The position numbers were made by a program, and so were the translations under genes. Below are positions 12,109 to 24,059 of a DNA stretch of 64,000 bases, one piece after another (positions within the stretch are counted from its first letter, which is position 1; each line of letters opens with the position of its first letter). The notes below the pieces were generated by a model that was not told the origin of the DNA, made no database searches, and saw only the letters and a list, made by a program, of their open reading frames with translations. This DNA comes from Morchella semilibera (taxonomy: Eukaryota > Ascomycota > Pezizomycetes > Pezizales > Morchellaceae), in assembly GCA_009192285.1 (NCBI GenBank), contig CM018607.1:310001-374000 (forward strand), in the 5' to 3' direction.

Positions 12109-15100
12109 ATGACGGACGACCCAGAATCTACGACAATGGAAAGAATAAACAATGCTATCAAGCTCACCAGTACCTTGATCTCAGCGGTGAACGAGTTCAT
12201 ATGGGGGATCGATGAAATTCCAGAAGACCTGGAGAAACTTTTAGAACAATTTCAATCACTCGGCAAAGTACTTTCTGCCTTCCGAAATGGCTCTCCGGGG
12301 GATCAAGAGTTCCGTTTATTTCTCTTTCGAAAACTCAATTCACAGAATGGGCCCCTAGTCGAATGCGTCACTGAGCTAAATCAACTTCACTTGAGAATCA
12401 AATCCGATAGGGGCGGGGATGAAGGCTCAGCACGCCTTGGCTGGCTGTTGGATAAGAATCAGCTCTTGCAATATAGGTCACAAATTGAGAAGCACAAGAA
12501 TGTTCTCGCATTGGCATCACAGCTGGTGAAGGATCAGTCGTAAGTGGACTTGGGCTTGGTTGGACTTGCTTCTGTTTTGGCTAATATATGTTACGTGGAA
12601 GGAAATTGTCTGAGATCATGGCAGAAAACTATAAAAAGGATACAAGTGGGGATGGGGGGGAACTCCGGTCAGAACCACCTAACGATAGCGCCGATTTAGC
12701 AGGTGACGAGACCAGTAAGTGGAGAAGGGTCATGGCTTGGGTGGTAATAGCAGTAGGCTGATATAAATCGCTCTTAGTGAAGAGACGAAAATTGGACCTC
12801 AAGTGGCTCTTTTCTGGGGACTTTGAAAGTAGGTACCTAGGTATTCAGGAGCGGAGAATAAAAGGTATAGGAGAGTGGTTGCTACAAACCCCAGCCTTTA
12901 AAAACTGGATGAATCGCAGTCCGGGCCACAATGTTTTATGGGGCTGTGCAAAAGGTAATTCCTCACGAAGGTCCTTCCTTGAGGATATATGCTAATGGGC
13001 GGTGGCCATAGCTGGTGCTGGCAAGACCTTTATCAGGTATAAGCTCCATTCGCAAACTTCTCCATACTATATCTAATTGCTTCAAACACAGTTCGAAGGT
13101 AATCGACCACGTAAAATCTCAAGCGCCTACACAAAACTCCGCTGTGGGCTATTATTTCTTCGATCGCATGGGTCAGGATCAAATTTCGCACAAGGATATA
13201 CTGTCTAGCTTAATTGTGCAACTGGCTCTTCAGGCACGATATTTCTCTGCTATATCGCACGCCCTGCACTCAAGGCTCGTTGACCAGCAGCAAATGCGAC
13301 TGAAACCCAATGTGGAGAAGTTATTTAGCAATCTCATTGAAACATCAAAGTCCTTTGATCAAGTATTCCTTGTCTTTGATGGAGTAGACGAATACAACCA
13401 ACATGAGGAACTTCTGCTTAGATTTCTTCAAAATCCGGCCGCGGCGAGAATCAGTCTCTTTGTCACTAGTAATTCACCACCGATCAATCCCCATTCATCT
13501 CTTCACTCGATAGCGAGGATAGACCTGTCCGCAAGAGCAGAGGATATCAAAATGTCTATCGAGAAGTGGGTTGGCGACTCCCAGCAATTCCAGCTACGTC
13601 TTGAAACAGGAAAGTGCCGGGATAGGTTTATTAAGGAGATGACGAATTGTGTAAATGGGATGTAAGTATTCAGCTCCGTTTCAATAGAATGAGCTTTGAC
13701 ACACCATGCCTGCATACCCCGATATCACTCATTCCTTTGTCATGTGGTTACATATGGGTTAAAACCCGACTTGTACCGCGTCAGGGGGGGCGCTGGACCT
13801 ACCCTTTCTTGGCCAAAGACAGGTCGTTTTACGTTTATCTCTGGTTGTGGGCTTGAATAAGATGTATTTTGCTAAACATTACAAGGCTCTTATTTGTTGA
13901 TCTTGGGATGAGAGCTGTCATCCAGCAACCAACAGTCAAATGCATTTTCGCCTTGATCGAGCAACTAAAGTGCTTTGCAAGAGAAGAAGCGCCGTTCTTT
14001 TCAATCTATTCCCAATGTATCGACGAGATCCGCCGCCAAGATAGTGCCTGCTCCAAGATGGCACTGAAGACCCTTTCCTGGCTGGTCAAGGCCCAGCGAG
14101 CCTTGACGGTAGATGAGCTCCGTCAAGCGATTTCAGTCGAGCCCGAGAGGTACAGGCTGGAAGATACGGATTCACCAGATGCCGTGACAATTGTCAGTAT
14201 CTGTGCTGGGCTAATTATAATCGACCGGAGCAGTGGGGTTGTTCGCCTTATACATGATACCGCCCGACAATATCTTCAGAAGTGTTCTGTAGTCCCCTTG
14301 GATTTTGATTACCAAATGGCAATGGCGTGCCTGACCTACCTCTCATTCGACATCTCCCCGGATCCCTTTCCATTCCAGCAAGTCCCGGAGCAACCGCGTC
14401 CGTTCCTCAACTATGCCTCGAGATACTTGTCATATCATATCAATAACTGCGACGAGTCTCTGACAACTAAGGCTCTTCTATGGTTCATCCGGAGGTCCAA
14501 ACAGGTGGCTTTGTATCTGAAAACACGGCAGAATGAAAGTTATGAGTACGGAATAAACAAATCCCCACTTGTAGTCGCTGCTCAGGTGGGACATCTAGCT
14601 GTAGTCCGTACACTGATTGCAAAGGATGAAGATTCTTTCAAAGAATGTTCTGATTTCAAAGACAGCCCTCGCCGGTCTGCCCTTCATGAAGCAGTAATAG
14701 GACACCACTACAGGACTACAGAATTACTTCTTCAGGAATTACGCGATGGGCGTCTTGCAAAACACGGGCACCTTGAGGAACCGTCGGCGCAGGATTCTGA
14801 AGGCAAAACTGTACTGCATTGGGCCTCCAGGAAAGGATTTAAAGACATTGTTGAGCTCCTATTGCGTGTGGAGAACGAAGTCGATATCATGATTCGTGGC
14901 GAAGGCCAGCAGACCGCATTACATGAGGCCGCGCGTGGAGGCCATGAAGGGCTGGTAAGAATGTTTTTGGAGAAAGGCATACCGCTGTGGGAGAGAGAGG
15001 AGTGTGGGAGAACAGCTCTCCACGTAGCGGTAGAAGCGGGTCATCTTACAATTGTGAGGCTGTTACTCAAGTACTCCGCTAGCCTACCGGCCGCAAAGCA

Positions 15101-16865
15101 AGAGCTTTATTCGAGCCCAGTGGGAATTGCTCGGAGATGGGCCAGCAGGATGGAAACAGGGGATAAGCGTCTCAGGAATGGGGTTTCGGCTCAAGACAAA
15201 CGATTCAGGACACCCCTGCACCTAGCGGCATTGGGATGTCACACAGAGATTTTCCAACTACTCTTGAGGGAAGGTGCGGATGTATTTGCAAAGGATGAAT
15301 TTGGCGAGACGGTGCTCCACCAGGCAGCGCGTGGAGGAAGCAAGCGCATTGTAGAGTTGCTTGTCCAGGCGGGCGCAAATATTGATGACACGAGCGGGGG
15401 CGGGGTGGCAATACTCCATTGGGCGGCTATTCGGGGCTATACAGACATCGTACAAATCCTTCTGGACAACGATGTAGATACATCTCCGCGGTTATCCGGC
15501 CGCACAGCACTACAACTGGCGATGGAGGGGGGATATGAGGAGACGGCGCGTCTACTTCTCTGTAATGCACTCGAAGGTCCAACCTCGGAAGAACTCAACA
15601 GAATGCTTAACCACGTTTCGGAACATGGCTATGCTCAAGTAGTAAAACTTCTTCTCGACTCGGGCGCAAATGACATAAACGCGGCGCTCTACAAAGCAGC
15701 AACCGAAGGTCACCTGGATACTGTCAAACTACTCCTGGGTGCCGGTTCAGATATTCTCTCACGCCACAAAAACAATGAGACCGTACTCCACACTTCAGCA
15801 TACAAACGCCATCTGGATATTGTTAAGCTACTTCTTGAGAATGGTGCGGATGTTCGCGCTCGTACAATTGGAGATCAGACTCCACTTCACATGGCTGCAC
15901 GATCTGGTGGCAATGTGTGGCGAGGTAACCGTAAAGAAAATACCAAAATTCTTCAACTTCTCCTTGAGGCTAGTGCAGATGTAAATGCAAAGAACTCAAG
16001 TGGAGAAACAGCCCTCATCCTAGCAGCGAAGTCAGGGACTGTAGAGGATGTACAACTTCTCATTCTGCATGGCGCAGACGTCTTTGGCCACGATGCAAGT
16101 GGCCAAACAGCACTCCACAAAGCAGCGTATGAGGGTGAAACGGATATTATAAAGTTGCTTCTTGATCGTGGGGTAGACATCTTTGGCCACGATGCAAGTG
16201 GTGCAACAGCACTCCACAATGCAGTGCATGCGCGTAATGCAGACATTATAAAGTTACTTCTTGATCGTGGCGCCAATATATCTGCGCGAAACAGCCAGCA
16301 GAAAACTGCACTCCTGTTGGCGGCAGAAAGTTGCGAGGTGGATATTGTAAAGCAGCTTCTGGATAGTGGGGCGGAATTGACGGAATCTGATGCGAATAAG
16401 CGGACGCCCCTGCTTGTCGCGGCAGGCTGCTGGGGCGGTGGTGAGATTGTTCAATTCCTTATACATCGCGGCGGGGATATTAACGAGAGGGATTCGGGGG
16501 GTCGTACAGCTTTCATTATAGCGGTAGAGGGTGGAGCCACTGACGTTGTTGAGGTATTGCTCAAAAACGGTGCAAGTATCTCGGAAAGAGATAAGGAGGG
16601 TGAATCTGCGTTATTTATTGCAAGCAGGGGGGCTGAAGTCGAGCTTGTTCGAGTCCTTTTGGAAAATGGCGCCGATGTCTCGGAGACCAACGCAGATGGT
16701 GAAACAGCACTGTTCATGACGCGGAGCTGGCGGGTGTTTGGGTTTCTAGTTGAAAAAGGCGTGAACAGGTATCATAGGAATCGGAAGGGTGAAATCGCGG
16801 GTGATTATTTTTTGGACGAGGACGATGGTGGATATTCACCGCCAATTTCTGAGTACGGATGGTAG
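12109..16865 (+). CDS. NACHT-ankyrin STAND/NLR-like protein, six exons
   Basis: Likely intracellular receptor/NTPase of the fungal NLR type, the class that includes heterokaryon-incompatibility proteins. Exons: 12109-12539, 12602-12714, 12778-12954, 13012-13036, 13092-13661 and 13886-16865; phases agree at every junction and give 1431 residues. Residues 1-150 form a helical N-terminal domain like those of fungal STAND proteins. WLLQTPAFKNWM leads into the NACHT domain. The P-loop (AKAGAGKT, about residues 239-246) lies on the 25-nt fourth exon, and Walker B is FLVFDGVDEY (about 341-350). A winged-helix-like region follows (WLVKAQRALTVDELRQAIS). From about residue 663 to the end there are about 21 ankyrin units of the TALHxAAxxG type. 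Introns are 62, 63, 57, 55 and 224 nt. The start ATG is the first in frame. The ligand and downstream partner are unknown. Confidence 0.88.
13012..13036 (+). other. 25-nt microexon carrying the P-loop
   Basis: Flanked by AG (13010-13011) and GTATAA (13037). It encodes the glycine-rich loop and the GKT of the NACHT domain. Skipping it would join exon 3 to exon 5 out of frame and reach a stop after four codons; retaining intron 3 also gives a stop. Nucleotide binding therefore depends on correct inclusion. Confidence 0.75.
16077..16275 (+). repeat. Two near-identical ankyrin units (99-bp tandem copies)
   Basis: Consecutive 99-bp units, each 33 codons, share long identical blocks (CTTTGGCCACGATGCAAGTG in both), far more alike than other units in the same gene. 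This points to recent unit duplication or conversion inside the receptor domain. Confidence 0.8.
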
Positions 16866-19800
16866 AATTCTTGAAGCATGAGGTATGCATAATACGGGTA
16901 GTCAAACAATACCGATGGGAACTAAGTGTCTGAAACAGGTGGGTCTGCGGGCATCAAGACTGATATATCGGGTTGTGGGATACCGGAGACAGGCAGGGCT
17001 CCGGGTGACCTATTGCAGGGGGCTAGTTGGGACATATAATTAACTAGGTAGGTTGGGTTCCTTTATTTAGTTACGCTCACGCGTAATGATAGTTTACGGG
17101 CCATGGATCATTATACTGCCCTTTCTCTTGTTAGTCGTACTATGTTTAGTCATTCTATCTGTCGTCAGGGATCAAGCCCTATTTCTGACATTATCCTGTC
17201 TTTCATTCTATACTTTTTATACCATCTCTCTTTAGTATAAATATGGGGCTTCTCCCCCTACGGTGGCACAATCAAGTCTTTAAAGCTGTCTACATCATTA
17301 GGATTTTCTAAACTCGAAGTTCAAATCTAGTGGTGTTTGTAAGGTCCGGGCTCTCAGCCTGGCGTAACACAGTGAACTCAATTTTCATGGCTAAGGAGGT
17401 ATAAATCGGATCTGACGCCCCCACGTCCCAAGAATGCTTCTCTTCTAGACCGGCCACACCCCTACCTCGACCGACTATTATAACGAACCTCTTATATTGG
17501 ATAATCATTGATATTTTAATAGTTAGGTTCCGTCGTCACTTTCGGTTTCAAGGAGGTGGTATGAATCAGCGTCTCCAACGGGTGTGACCTCGATATAGAT
17601 CGAAACCAAACTAAGCTACACTGATTAGGGGGTGAGGCTGAAGTGAGCGGAACTAAACTATGCGGAACTAGACTAGGCAGGACTGAACTATATTGTAATT
17701 GGATAACTGGCTACAACGGCCCTAACTAAGTGTATCTAGATAATATATAATGTAATCTATAATTGATAACTCCAAGGTTTAAATTCGGGGCATCCCAATG
17801 TCTCTAAAGAATTAGTACCAAGGCGGTCCCTCAATAGTTCCGACCTACCCTCGGATAATCCCCATTCATTGGATGAAGTATCAATCATTCAATCAATCCC
17901 CATTCATTGGACATTTTGCTATATTGTACACTCGCCTTATCTTCACAACAGATAGAGACAACCCGCTGCAGTAAATGCATATTACTAAGATAAAAAGAAC
18001 AGTAAAGTAGTGATTTCCTGTCGTTTAGGAGTTTGTTTTGAGTTGGTCTTTACATCACCAACCCTTGTGTTAGTGGCTTTGCTAGTAGGAAGCGTGATAG
18101 CAAAAGAAACAACTGAGCAAAAGTAGGGTCAAATCTAAGTCGGATGATCTCTCTGGATCTGGTCAACGGGTTCCTTATAAGCCAATAGACATGAGATACA
18201 TTCCCTTCCCGCTGTCACCATATCCCTCCTCCTGTCCCTGGTCACTTCCCTCGTTCTGAATGTGTGAGCCTATCCCAACAAGAGATGTTATTCCGCTGTA
18301 TTCTTTTGTACTCTTACCCCTGCGCTGGTCAAATTAATCTCTTCTTACCCCCTATATCATTTCTTGTTGCATATCACATGAGGACCTGATTAGGCGCTAG
18401 GGTAATTGTGGAACTACCCTAAAAGTCTTCAGACAAACCCATCTTCCAGTAGCTGAGCATGAGGGATGCTTCCGGTCTTCTCACCTATAATATCATCGTT
18501 GAGGAAAGGGATAGTTAGTGAGTAGCTTTTTAAAAAATTTATGTCCATATTAAATGTGCTCCATAAACATTTATTTTGTATTGCGGGTCTGTATTACTTG
18601 ATTATGTATTGGGGAATTGGTACAGGGAGACCATGCACCAGGGCTGCCCACCGACGGACATCCGTAAGGTCAAAGCAATACAGTGCATGGGTTACCCCCT
18701 GGGTGGACATCGGGTGGGCCATGCCGGCGGATTGGTCAGGGACCAGTCTCGCTCCGGAGCCCCAGAAGGGCAAACTATAGATGCTACCCCTCATGATTAC
18801 AGTAAGCATCGCCAGGCCCCCCCAAACAACGAGGCAAAGCCCGAACGACCAGGGTGGGTAAGATTTACTTTCTAACACTGTCCTCAACCTCGCCCCCCAG
18901 TCGACACATACTCTATTTATCCGTCGGTGCCAGCCAGGCCTTAATGTGCAGACAACTATATGGGCCCGGTTCAAATACAAGGGCAATGGGCCTGGCCACG
19001 ACTTCCCTGAGCTGGGTCAAGCAGGGCTAGTAGTATTTTAGACCGGTTAAAGAAGATAATATATGGGCCAAGCTGGGACCAGAAACCTCTAGATATCCAC
19101 TAGTGAGCCATTAATTGTGATATCCGCATTCAACGTTTTTATTTCCAGTTTATCCTTTTTATTAATCCTCTTTATTCACTTCAAATCTTCAGGTTGAAAA
19201 GGATCCCCTGTAGGTTTCTGTCGCTTGACTAAATACCAAAATGTGCCTTGAGGGATGCATGGGCTTTTCCTTCCTGACTAATCGAGCTCTATGAAGTGAT
19301 TGTATTTCTTGCTAACCTTCTCGCAAATCTCCAACAAGAGCCTGATCTTGCGCATTATAAGATTGAGCCCCTTGCCACTTTCCTCTGCTTTTGTTTTTTA
19401 GAGGCAATTCACCGATAATTGAGAGGGGGTCATCAGAGTCTTAGTCAATTCCCCTATAGGCTTTAGGGACGCGCGGTTGTAGAAGAACAGCATTACTGTC
19501 AACCTCAAAACCGTGCTCAAGGCCTTCATTCCATCTGAAGATCAGTGGCCTTATGCAACCTACTTCTGGGCTCTTCTTGATATAGTATGCGCTCGCGAAT
19601 GAGCAATGGTATGGGATTATGGCGCTCGCATGAGTCACGCCATGATGAGTCACTGTATGGGCACACCCACCTTTATTATATTTCTTTTGTACGACCTTAC
19701 TTCAGTATAAATATGCGGTCTTTCCCCCGGATAGTTAGGAATAGCAAGCCCTCATACTCTCTTACATCTTTAACTCTCGTGAATATCAACAGATATTGTG

Positions 19801-21423
19801 AGGTCTCCCGCCTCGGGCGCTTGCTTGTGCATCGGGACCGGGGGATTACCATGATGGAGAAAGCGGCTGTTGAAGGAACAATCGTGGTAAGAGACAACCT
19901 CTACTAGTGCGCCGCACCCACCCGCATCCTGACCTCATCACGACTAGTGTTTCATTAGACCATTCAGCCTTTTCTTATCGCAAGGAAAATCGCTACCCTT
20001 ATATTCCTTCCCCATTGGACAATAAGGATAATAGAATGAGTAGAACCACTTCTATCTCACAGCGGGGAGCCTTCTAAAAGCTGCAAGCTTTCTGCAGCTG
20101 GGTACCTCCTAGGGATCTTATATCTATAACGATCCCCCTGGGCTTTGGAAACAACCTACGCGACGTTAACGGGGAAGCGAGTACTCCCCCAGGAGCCCCC
20201 AAAATCAAAGCCATGGGATTTAGTGGGGGCTTCGTGGCGTCGCTACCACCCCAGCCCCTTTTATATAGATGTCGTTAATGGATTAATGTGCACTCTTTGC
20301 TCAGGGTATAGGTTGTTCTTTCCAAGGCCAAAGTCGGGTCGCAGCTGGTTGTAAGTATAGGTTTAGTCGTTGTACCGCATTTCGGGACCCCCGGATACAT
20401 ATGTGTGAACGAACCCGCGCTGAAAATGTCAATAGATGAGATAATTAGATACACACCGGGGCAAAACGCCAATTACGGACAGAGTCCGTAATCTGGATGG
20501 GTATAAACCTGTGATGTGCAAAGATCTAGTCGTGTTCCACAGTACTCTGAGGCCATGTAATTTGGTAGCATTTCCGGACACCTAAGAAGGGTAACATTGG
20601 CGGCTCTTTTACTGCAATACCGATCAGGAGTCATTAACTCAAATTGCAAATTCTTAAATTGAAGTCGACGAGTGGATAGTAGTGCGATTCTACTTTGTTA
20701 CTCTGACTTATTGCATCTAGTTGTCCCTTCACATGTCACCTGCGTATCTTAAAGTCATGCCGCCGCAGTGTGAATGATAGACTTCGCCTTTGGAGCTTCC
20801 TACATTGAAAAACTGGTTGCCGAACCTATAGCCCAAGAAATACCTATATGTGGAAACGTGCCAATAGCGAGGTCGCGAGGTAAGGAAAGGTAGTAACTCG
20901 ACCACTTTACTAAAAAAATAAATTGGGCTAGGGTTAGGGCTGGGGCTTAACCCACCCCACCCGCTCCCAACCCCCCCACCCCTACCAACTGTAACTGACC
21001 GTAATCATAATCATCCAGACACGTGCTGGTCGGTGAATTAGGCAGAGAATTTTCCAATCCATTAACGAATTAAAACCCAATGAATCCACTGAGTCTATCT
21101 AATTCATGACCAATACATACCCAACACCGAACTAAGCCCCGAACCAAGCATAAAATCCATTCAGGTATGCTGGAAGGTACATGGCTACATTAGGGAGAAC
21201 GTTACATAAACATAGGTATTTAGTTATGAAAATAAATATCTACTTTGTGGGACTTACCTGTGCAGAATTAGCGCCAATATTGGGCTACCTGCATGTTAAG
21301 AACTTTCAGCCAAAGAGGACCCTTTATACAGCCACCATTACTTGTATGATACTAGAAATATATCAAGGCTATGTCCAGGGGTTTGTCCTAGGAGGGGACT
21401 GAAGGAGTGTGGTAGTAAAAAGC
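16866..21423. other. Intergenic region, no supported gene
   Basis: No splice-consistent gene. A minus-strand frame at 18594-18986 includes one hydrophobic segment (WSFGLCLVVWGGLAMLTVIM) but no family features. Two short stretches with the word AGTATAAATATG (17235 and 19704 areas) look alike and may be fragments of one old repeat. A TAGGGTTAGGG telomere-like word lies near 20930. Confidence 0.45.
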
Positions 21424-21793
21424 AAAAACAACTCTTAAACTCCGAGTATATACACAGTACCAAAACGAAATGAGATTGACATCATCATATGCCCACTACG
21501 TCCATCTACAACTCCGCTAAGCCTCAACTGCACTAAGCACAGCGAGCAGCCCAACAGCGACTATTAGACGCCGGTATATCAGCCCCAACCGTAACATGTA
21601 GTTAAAAAAAAATGGAACAGAAAAACAAGCCCTAAACCCCGAGTCTATACACAATACAAAGGAAAAATGGGGGTCGTCATCATCATATGCCCACTACGTC
21701 CATCTGCAACTCCACTAAGCCTCAACTGCACTAAGCACAGCCAACAGCCCAACAACGACTATTAGACGCAGGTATATCAGCCCAAACCGCAAC
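21424..21793 (-). repeat. 198-bp tandem duplication spanning a terminal exon
   Basis: Copy 1 (21424-21595) and copy 2 (21622-21793) share long identical words such as CATATGCCCACTACGTCCAT at an offset of 198 bp. On the minus strand each copy contains a splice acceptor (CTAATAG), a 44-nt exon and a TAG stop: 21715-21758 in copy 2 and 21517-21560 in copy 1. The two exons differ only by one Val/Ala change and a synonymous Leu change. Confidence 0.8.
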
Positions 21794-22390
21794 AACTCTT
21801 AAATGGGACGTTGAAAACATACCTCCGGTGGCACTCATGATATATGAGGATACTGCCATGGCATTTGTGATATCGCCGGTACCTGCGATCCATACAATTG
21901 CCGTTACTACACTGATGATCCATGGTACCCCTACTAGCACGGCTATCCTCTGCCTATCCCAATCATGTATGAACAAGACGCCGTAATCGTGATCTGGGTC
22001 TTCCCCGAGGTCACAAATCCAGTTCACCCACGTGTCATCAGTTGATAATAGGTGCGGCTTGTTGAAAACGCGGATAATATCCCATCGTAACTTAGCATCT
22101 ATTACCAAAGGAATGGGCTGCTCTGCGTTTGTGAACTGGTGAAGCTAATGTTAATAGGGGAATATAGGGTCCATATCGTCGAAACCGTTCATCCGGGACG
22201 TACCTCGACGAACATGATATGCTTGAGTGCACGGAAAGACAGGAGTCGCTGGGAAGGCGGCCTCAACCTCCCATAATATATTTTCCTGAAAACCATGAAA
22301 ACCTCTTGGTCCGTAGTCTTCCTGCCTGCTTGTTCCCTTTTAATCTCCAAAACACCAAAGGTTGTCGGAGGATACCTTTGGGCACCTGAA
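21715..22390 (-). CDS. Fungal membrane-protein gene, 3' exons (5' end unclear)
   Basis: Minus-strand exons: about 22390-22204, 22120-21823 and 21758-21715, separated by introns of 83 and 64 nt, with phases 0 and 1 that fit. The first piece carries a basic helical stretch ending LSFRALKHIMFVE. The middle exon reads IDAKLRWDIIRVF, then an acidic aromatic segment (TWVNWICDLGEDPDHDYGVL) and a membrane span (VGVPWIISVVTAIVWIAGTG) followed by GDITNAMAVSSYIM. The last exon adds a short hydrophobic tail ending VLSAVEA. The upstream start could not be fixed because 22.4-22.9 kb is low-complexity and GC-rich. The family has no function I can name. A paralogue lies in opposite orientation at 23.7-24.1 kb. 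Confidence 0.55.
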
Positions 22391-23202
22391 TTAATACAGA
22401 GAGTTAAGGAGCAATTTTTGGATGTGTGGGTCCATGAGGGTGGTGTTGCGGGGGTCGTTGCGGTGCCCCCGGTGCAGGCCCGGTTGCCGTTCACGTGGTT
22501 TGTGTCTCCCCAGGTGCGGTGAAGCGGAGGTTTGGATAGTGGTCCCGGGCGGGCGGGCGTGGGGGGAGGTGGGGGCCTGTTTCCTGTATCTCCCCGGGCT
22601 TGCTGGTGGGTACGGGTCGCGGAAGGTGAGAGACTGGGATTGTATGGGGAGCGGGTGGGCATAGCGAACAGCCTTGACCTCCTTTCTGTGCCTTCCCCAG
22701 CGTGCTGGTAGATGCGGGCGTGGGGTAGTAGGTGTTAGAATTAGAATAGGGGCTGGCTGGTACAGGGAGCGGCGAGGTCCTGTTCTCTATACCTCCCCTC
22801 AAATACTGGAGGGTGCTTACGGGGCCGGGGCCGGGGGTGATGAGTCTCTGGAGCGCCGGGGGAGGGCGGGCGTAAGAGAGAGCTGGCCGGGCCACGCTTG
22901 GGTTGGAGTAATTGTAACGTTTTAGACCGGGCACCGTGTCAGGTCTATTAGTTTCCAGATTAATTATCCCCTGTGACGATGGTTGTGGGGCAGGCCCTAT
23001 TTATGCTGCCATACGGTCAGACAGGTACTGGGTCGAAAGCGTTAAGCTGAATTGTAACAGTTTCCTGACCGATGGGCGGCTGTAATTGTATGTAACGCAA
23101 AGAAAGAAGGCCTCCAATCAACAGGGCACTGTCACTTGGGTAAGAGACATATGATGTATCGGTGGGCTGTGAATGGGAAAATCTGTCCCTGTCGCGCACC
23201 GG
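22391..23202. other. GC-rich low-complexity interval
   Basis: Proline/serine/threonine-rich frames on the minus strand and glycine/valine-rich frames on the plus strand mirror each other and look like composition effects. It may include the unresolved 5' exons and the promoters of the two divergent membrane-protein genes. Confidence 0.4.
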
Positions 23203-23280
23203 CTGTGTATCGGCTGTGCACCGGCTGTGCATCGGCCTGTGCACCGGCTGTGCATCGGCTGGCTGCGCACCAGCTGGAGC
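23203..23280 (+). repeat. Short GC-rich minisatellite
   Basis: About six degenerate copies of a 12-bp unit of the form GGCTGTGCAYCG. All three plus frames stay open across it, which explains the overlapping cysteine/histidine-rich frames there. Confidence 0.75.
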
Positions 23281-23676
23281 GGCGTGCATCAACATCTCCC
23301 CTCTTGTCTCACATGCCCCTTCCCTCCCTGCAGCAGATCAGTTGATTGCCGCGACCTAGTTTGCCACCTCTAAATTAGTTAATCTCTTGGCAAAGCTTGG
23401 CAGCTTTAGCAGGCGAAGAAGGATATAAAGCTTTTAATACTCCCCAAGGTCGTAGCTCCAAGTCTTCTATACACACCTCTTTGGATATGTCAACGCGAAT
23501 GGACCTTAAGCAGCTTCCCATAGGGAGGAGGGAATGCTATACCCCTCATGCCCCAATAGAAACGACAATCTGGTACTGTCCATCCGGGGGAAAACTCGTT
23601 CATCCGCGCAGCCTCGGGAATACCAGCCTCGTCGAGGTACCCCCCCCCCTTCGTCTTTCTCCTCAGCCGGTGTTAG

Positions 23677-24059
23677 AGTTATCTACTTAACATTACTGAC
23701 CGCGTGATGAAAAAGTACTTGTACCGTGGGCCCCTCCACGCGTACTCCGCCGTGCCCACAATAGATGCTCCATGGGTCTTTAGATTAACCGTGCACCCGC
23801 GGCGGCGGTACATACTCAACGACATAGCGCGGGCGACCGCTCCGAGCATCTGTAGTGTGATCTTTGCGGTGTTGTGGGTGGTACTGATGGGCGATATGCA
23901 AACCGCGGTCACGTTTGTAAGTTTTATTTCTGTGGCCAATGTTGGTGAGTATTTACCTGAATGGGGTTGGAATAGTATATACGGCTAGACTAATATAATA
24001 TGTTAACTAACTTAGTTGTGCTGATTCTATTGGGCATTTTATGTGTGTGCGAGGGTTAA
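23677..24059 (+). CDS. Paralogous fungal membrane-protein gene, 3' exons
   Basis: Exon 23677-23944 is followed by a 71-nt intron (GTGAGT, a consensus TTAACTAACTTAG branch/acceptor) and a 44-nt last exon 24016-24059 ending in TAA. The large exon reads HPRRRYILNDIARATAPS, then a membrane span (ICSVIFAVLWVVLMGDMQTA), then VTFVSFISVAN. The last exon supplies a second hydrophobic tail. The exon order, the phase-1 junction and the 44-nt terminal exon match the minus-strand gene at 21715-22390, so the two are probably diverged paralogues. An upstream exon ending at 23636 (..SLVE before GTACCC) would join in phase 0 but implies an intron of only 40 nt. The start codon is unresolved. Function unknown. 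Confidence 0.5.

Noticed and set aside
22491-22934. Proline-rich minus-strand frames
   Set aside because: Low-complexity GC-rich sequence with open frames on both strands; treated as composition.
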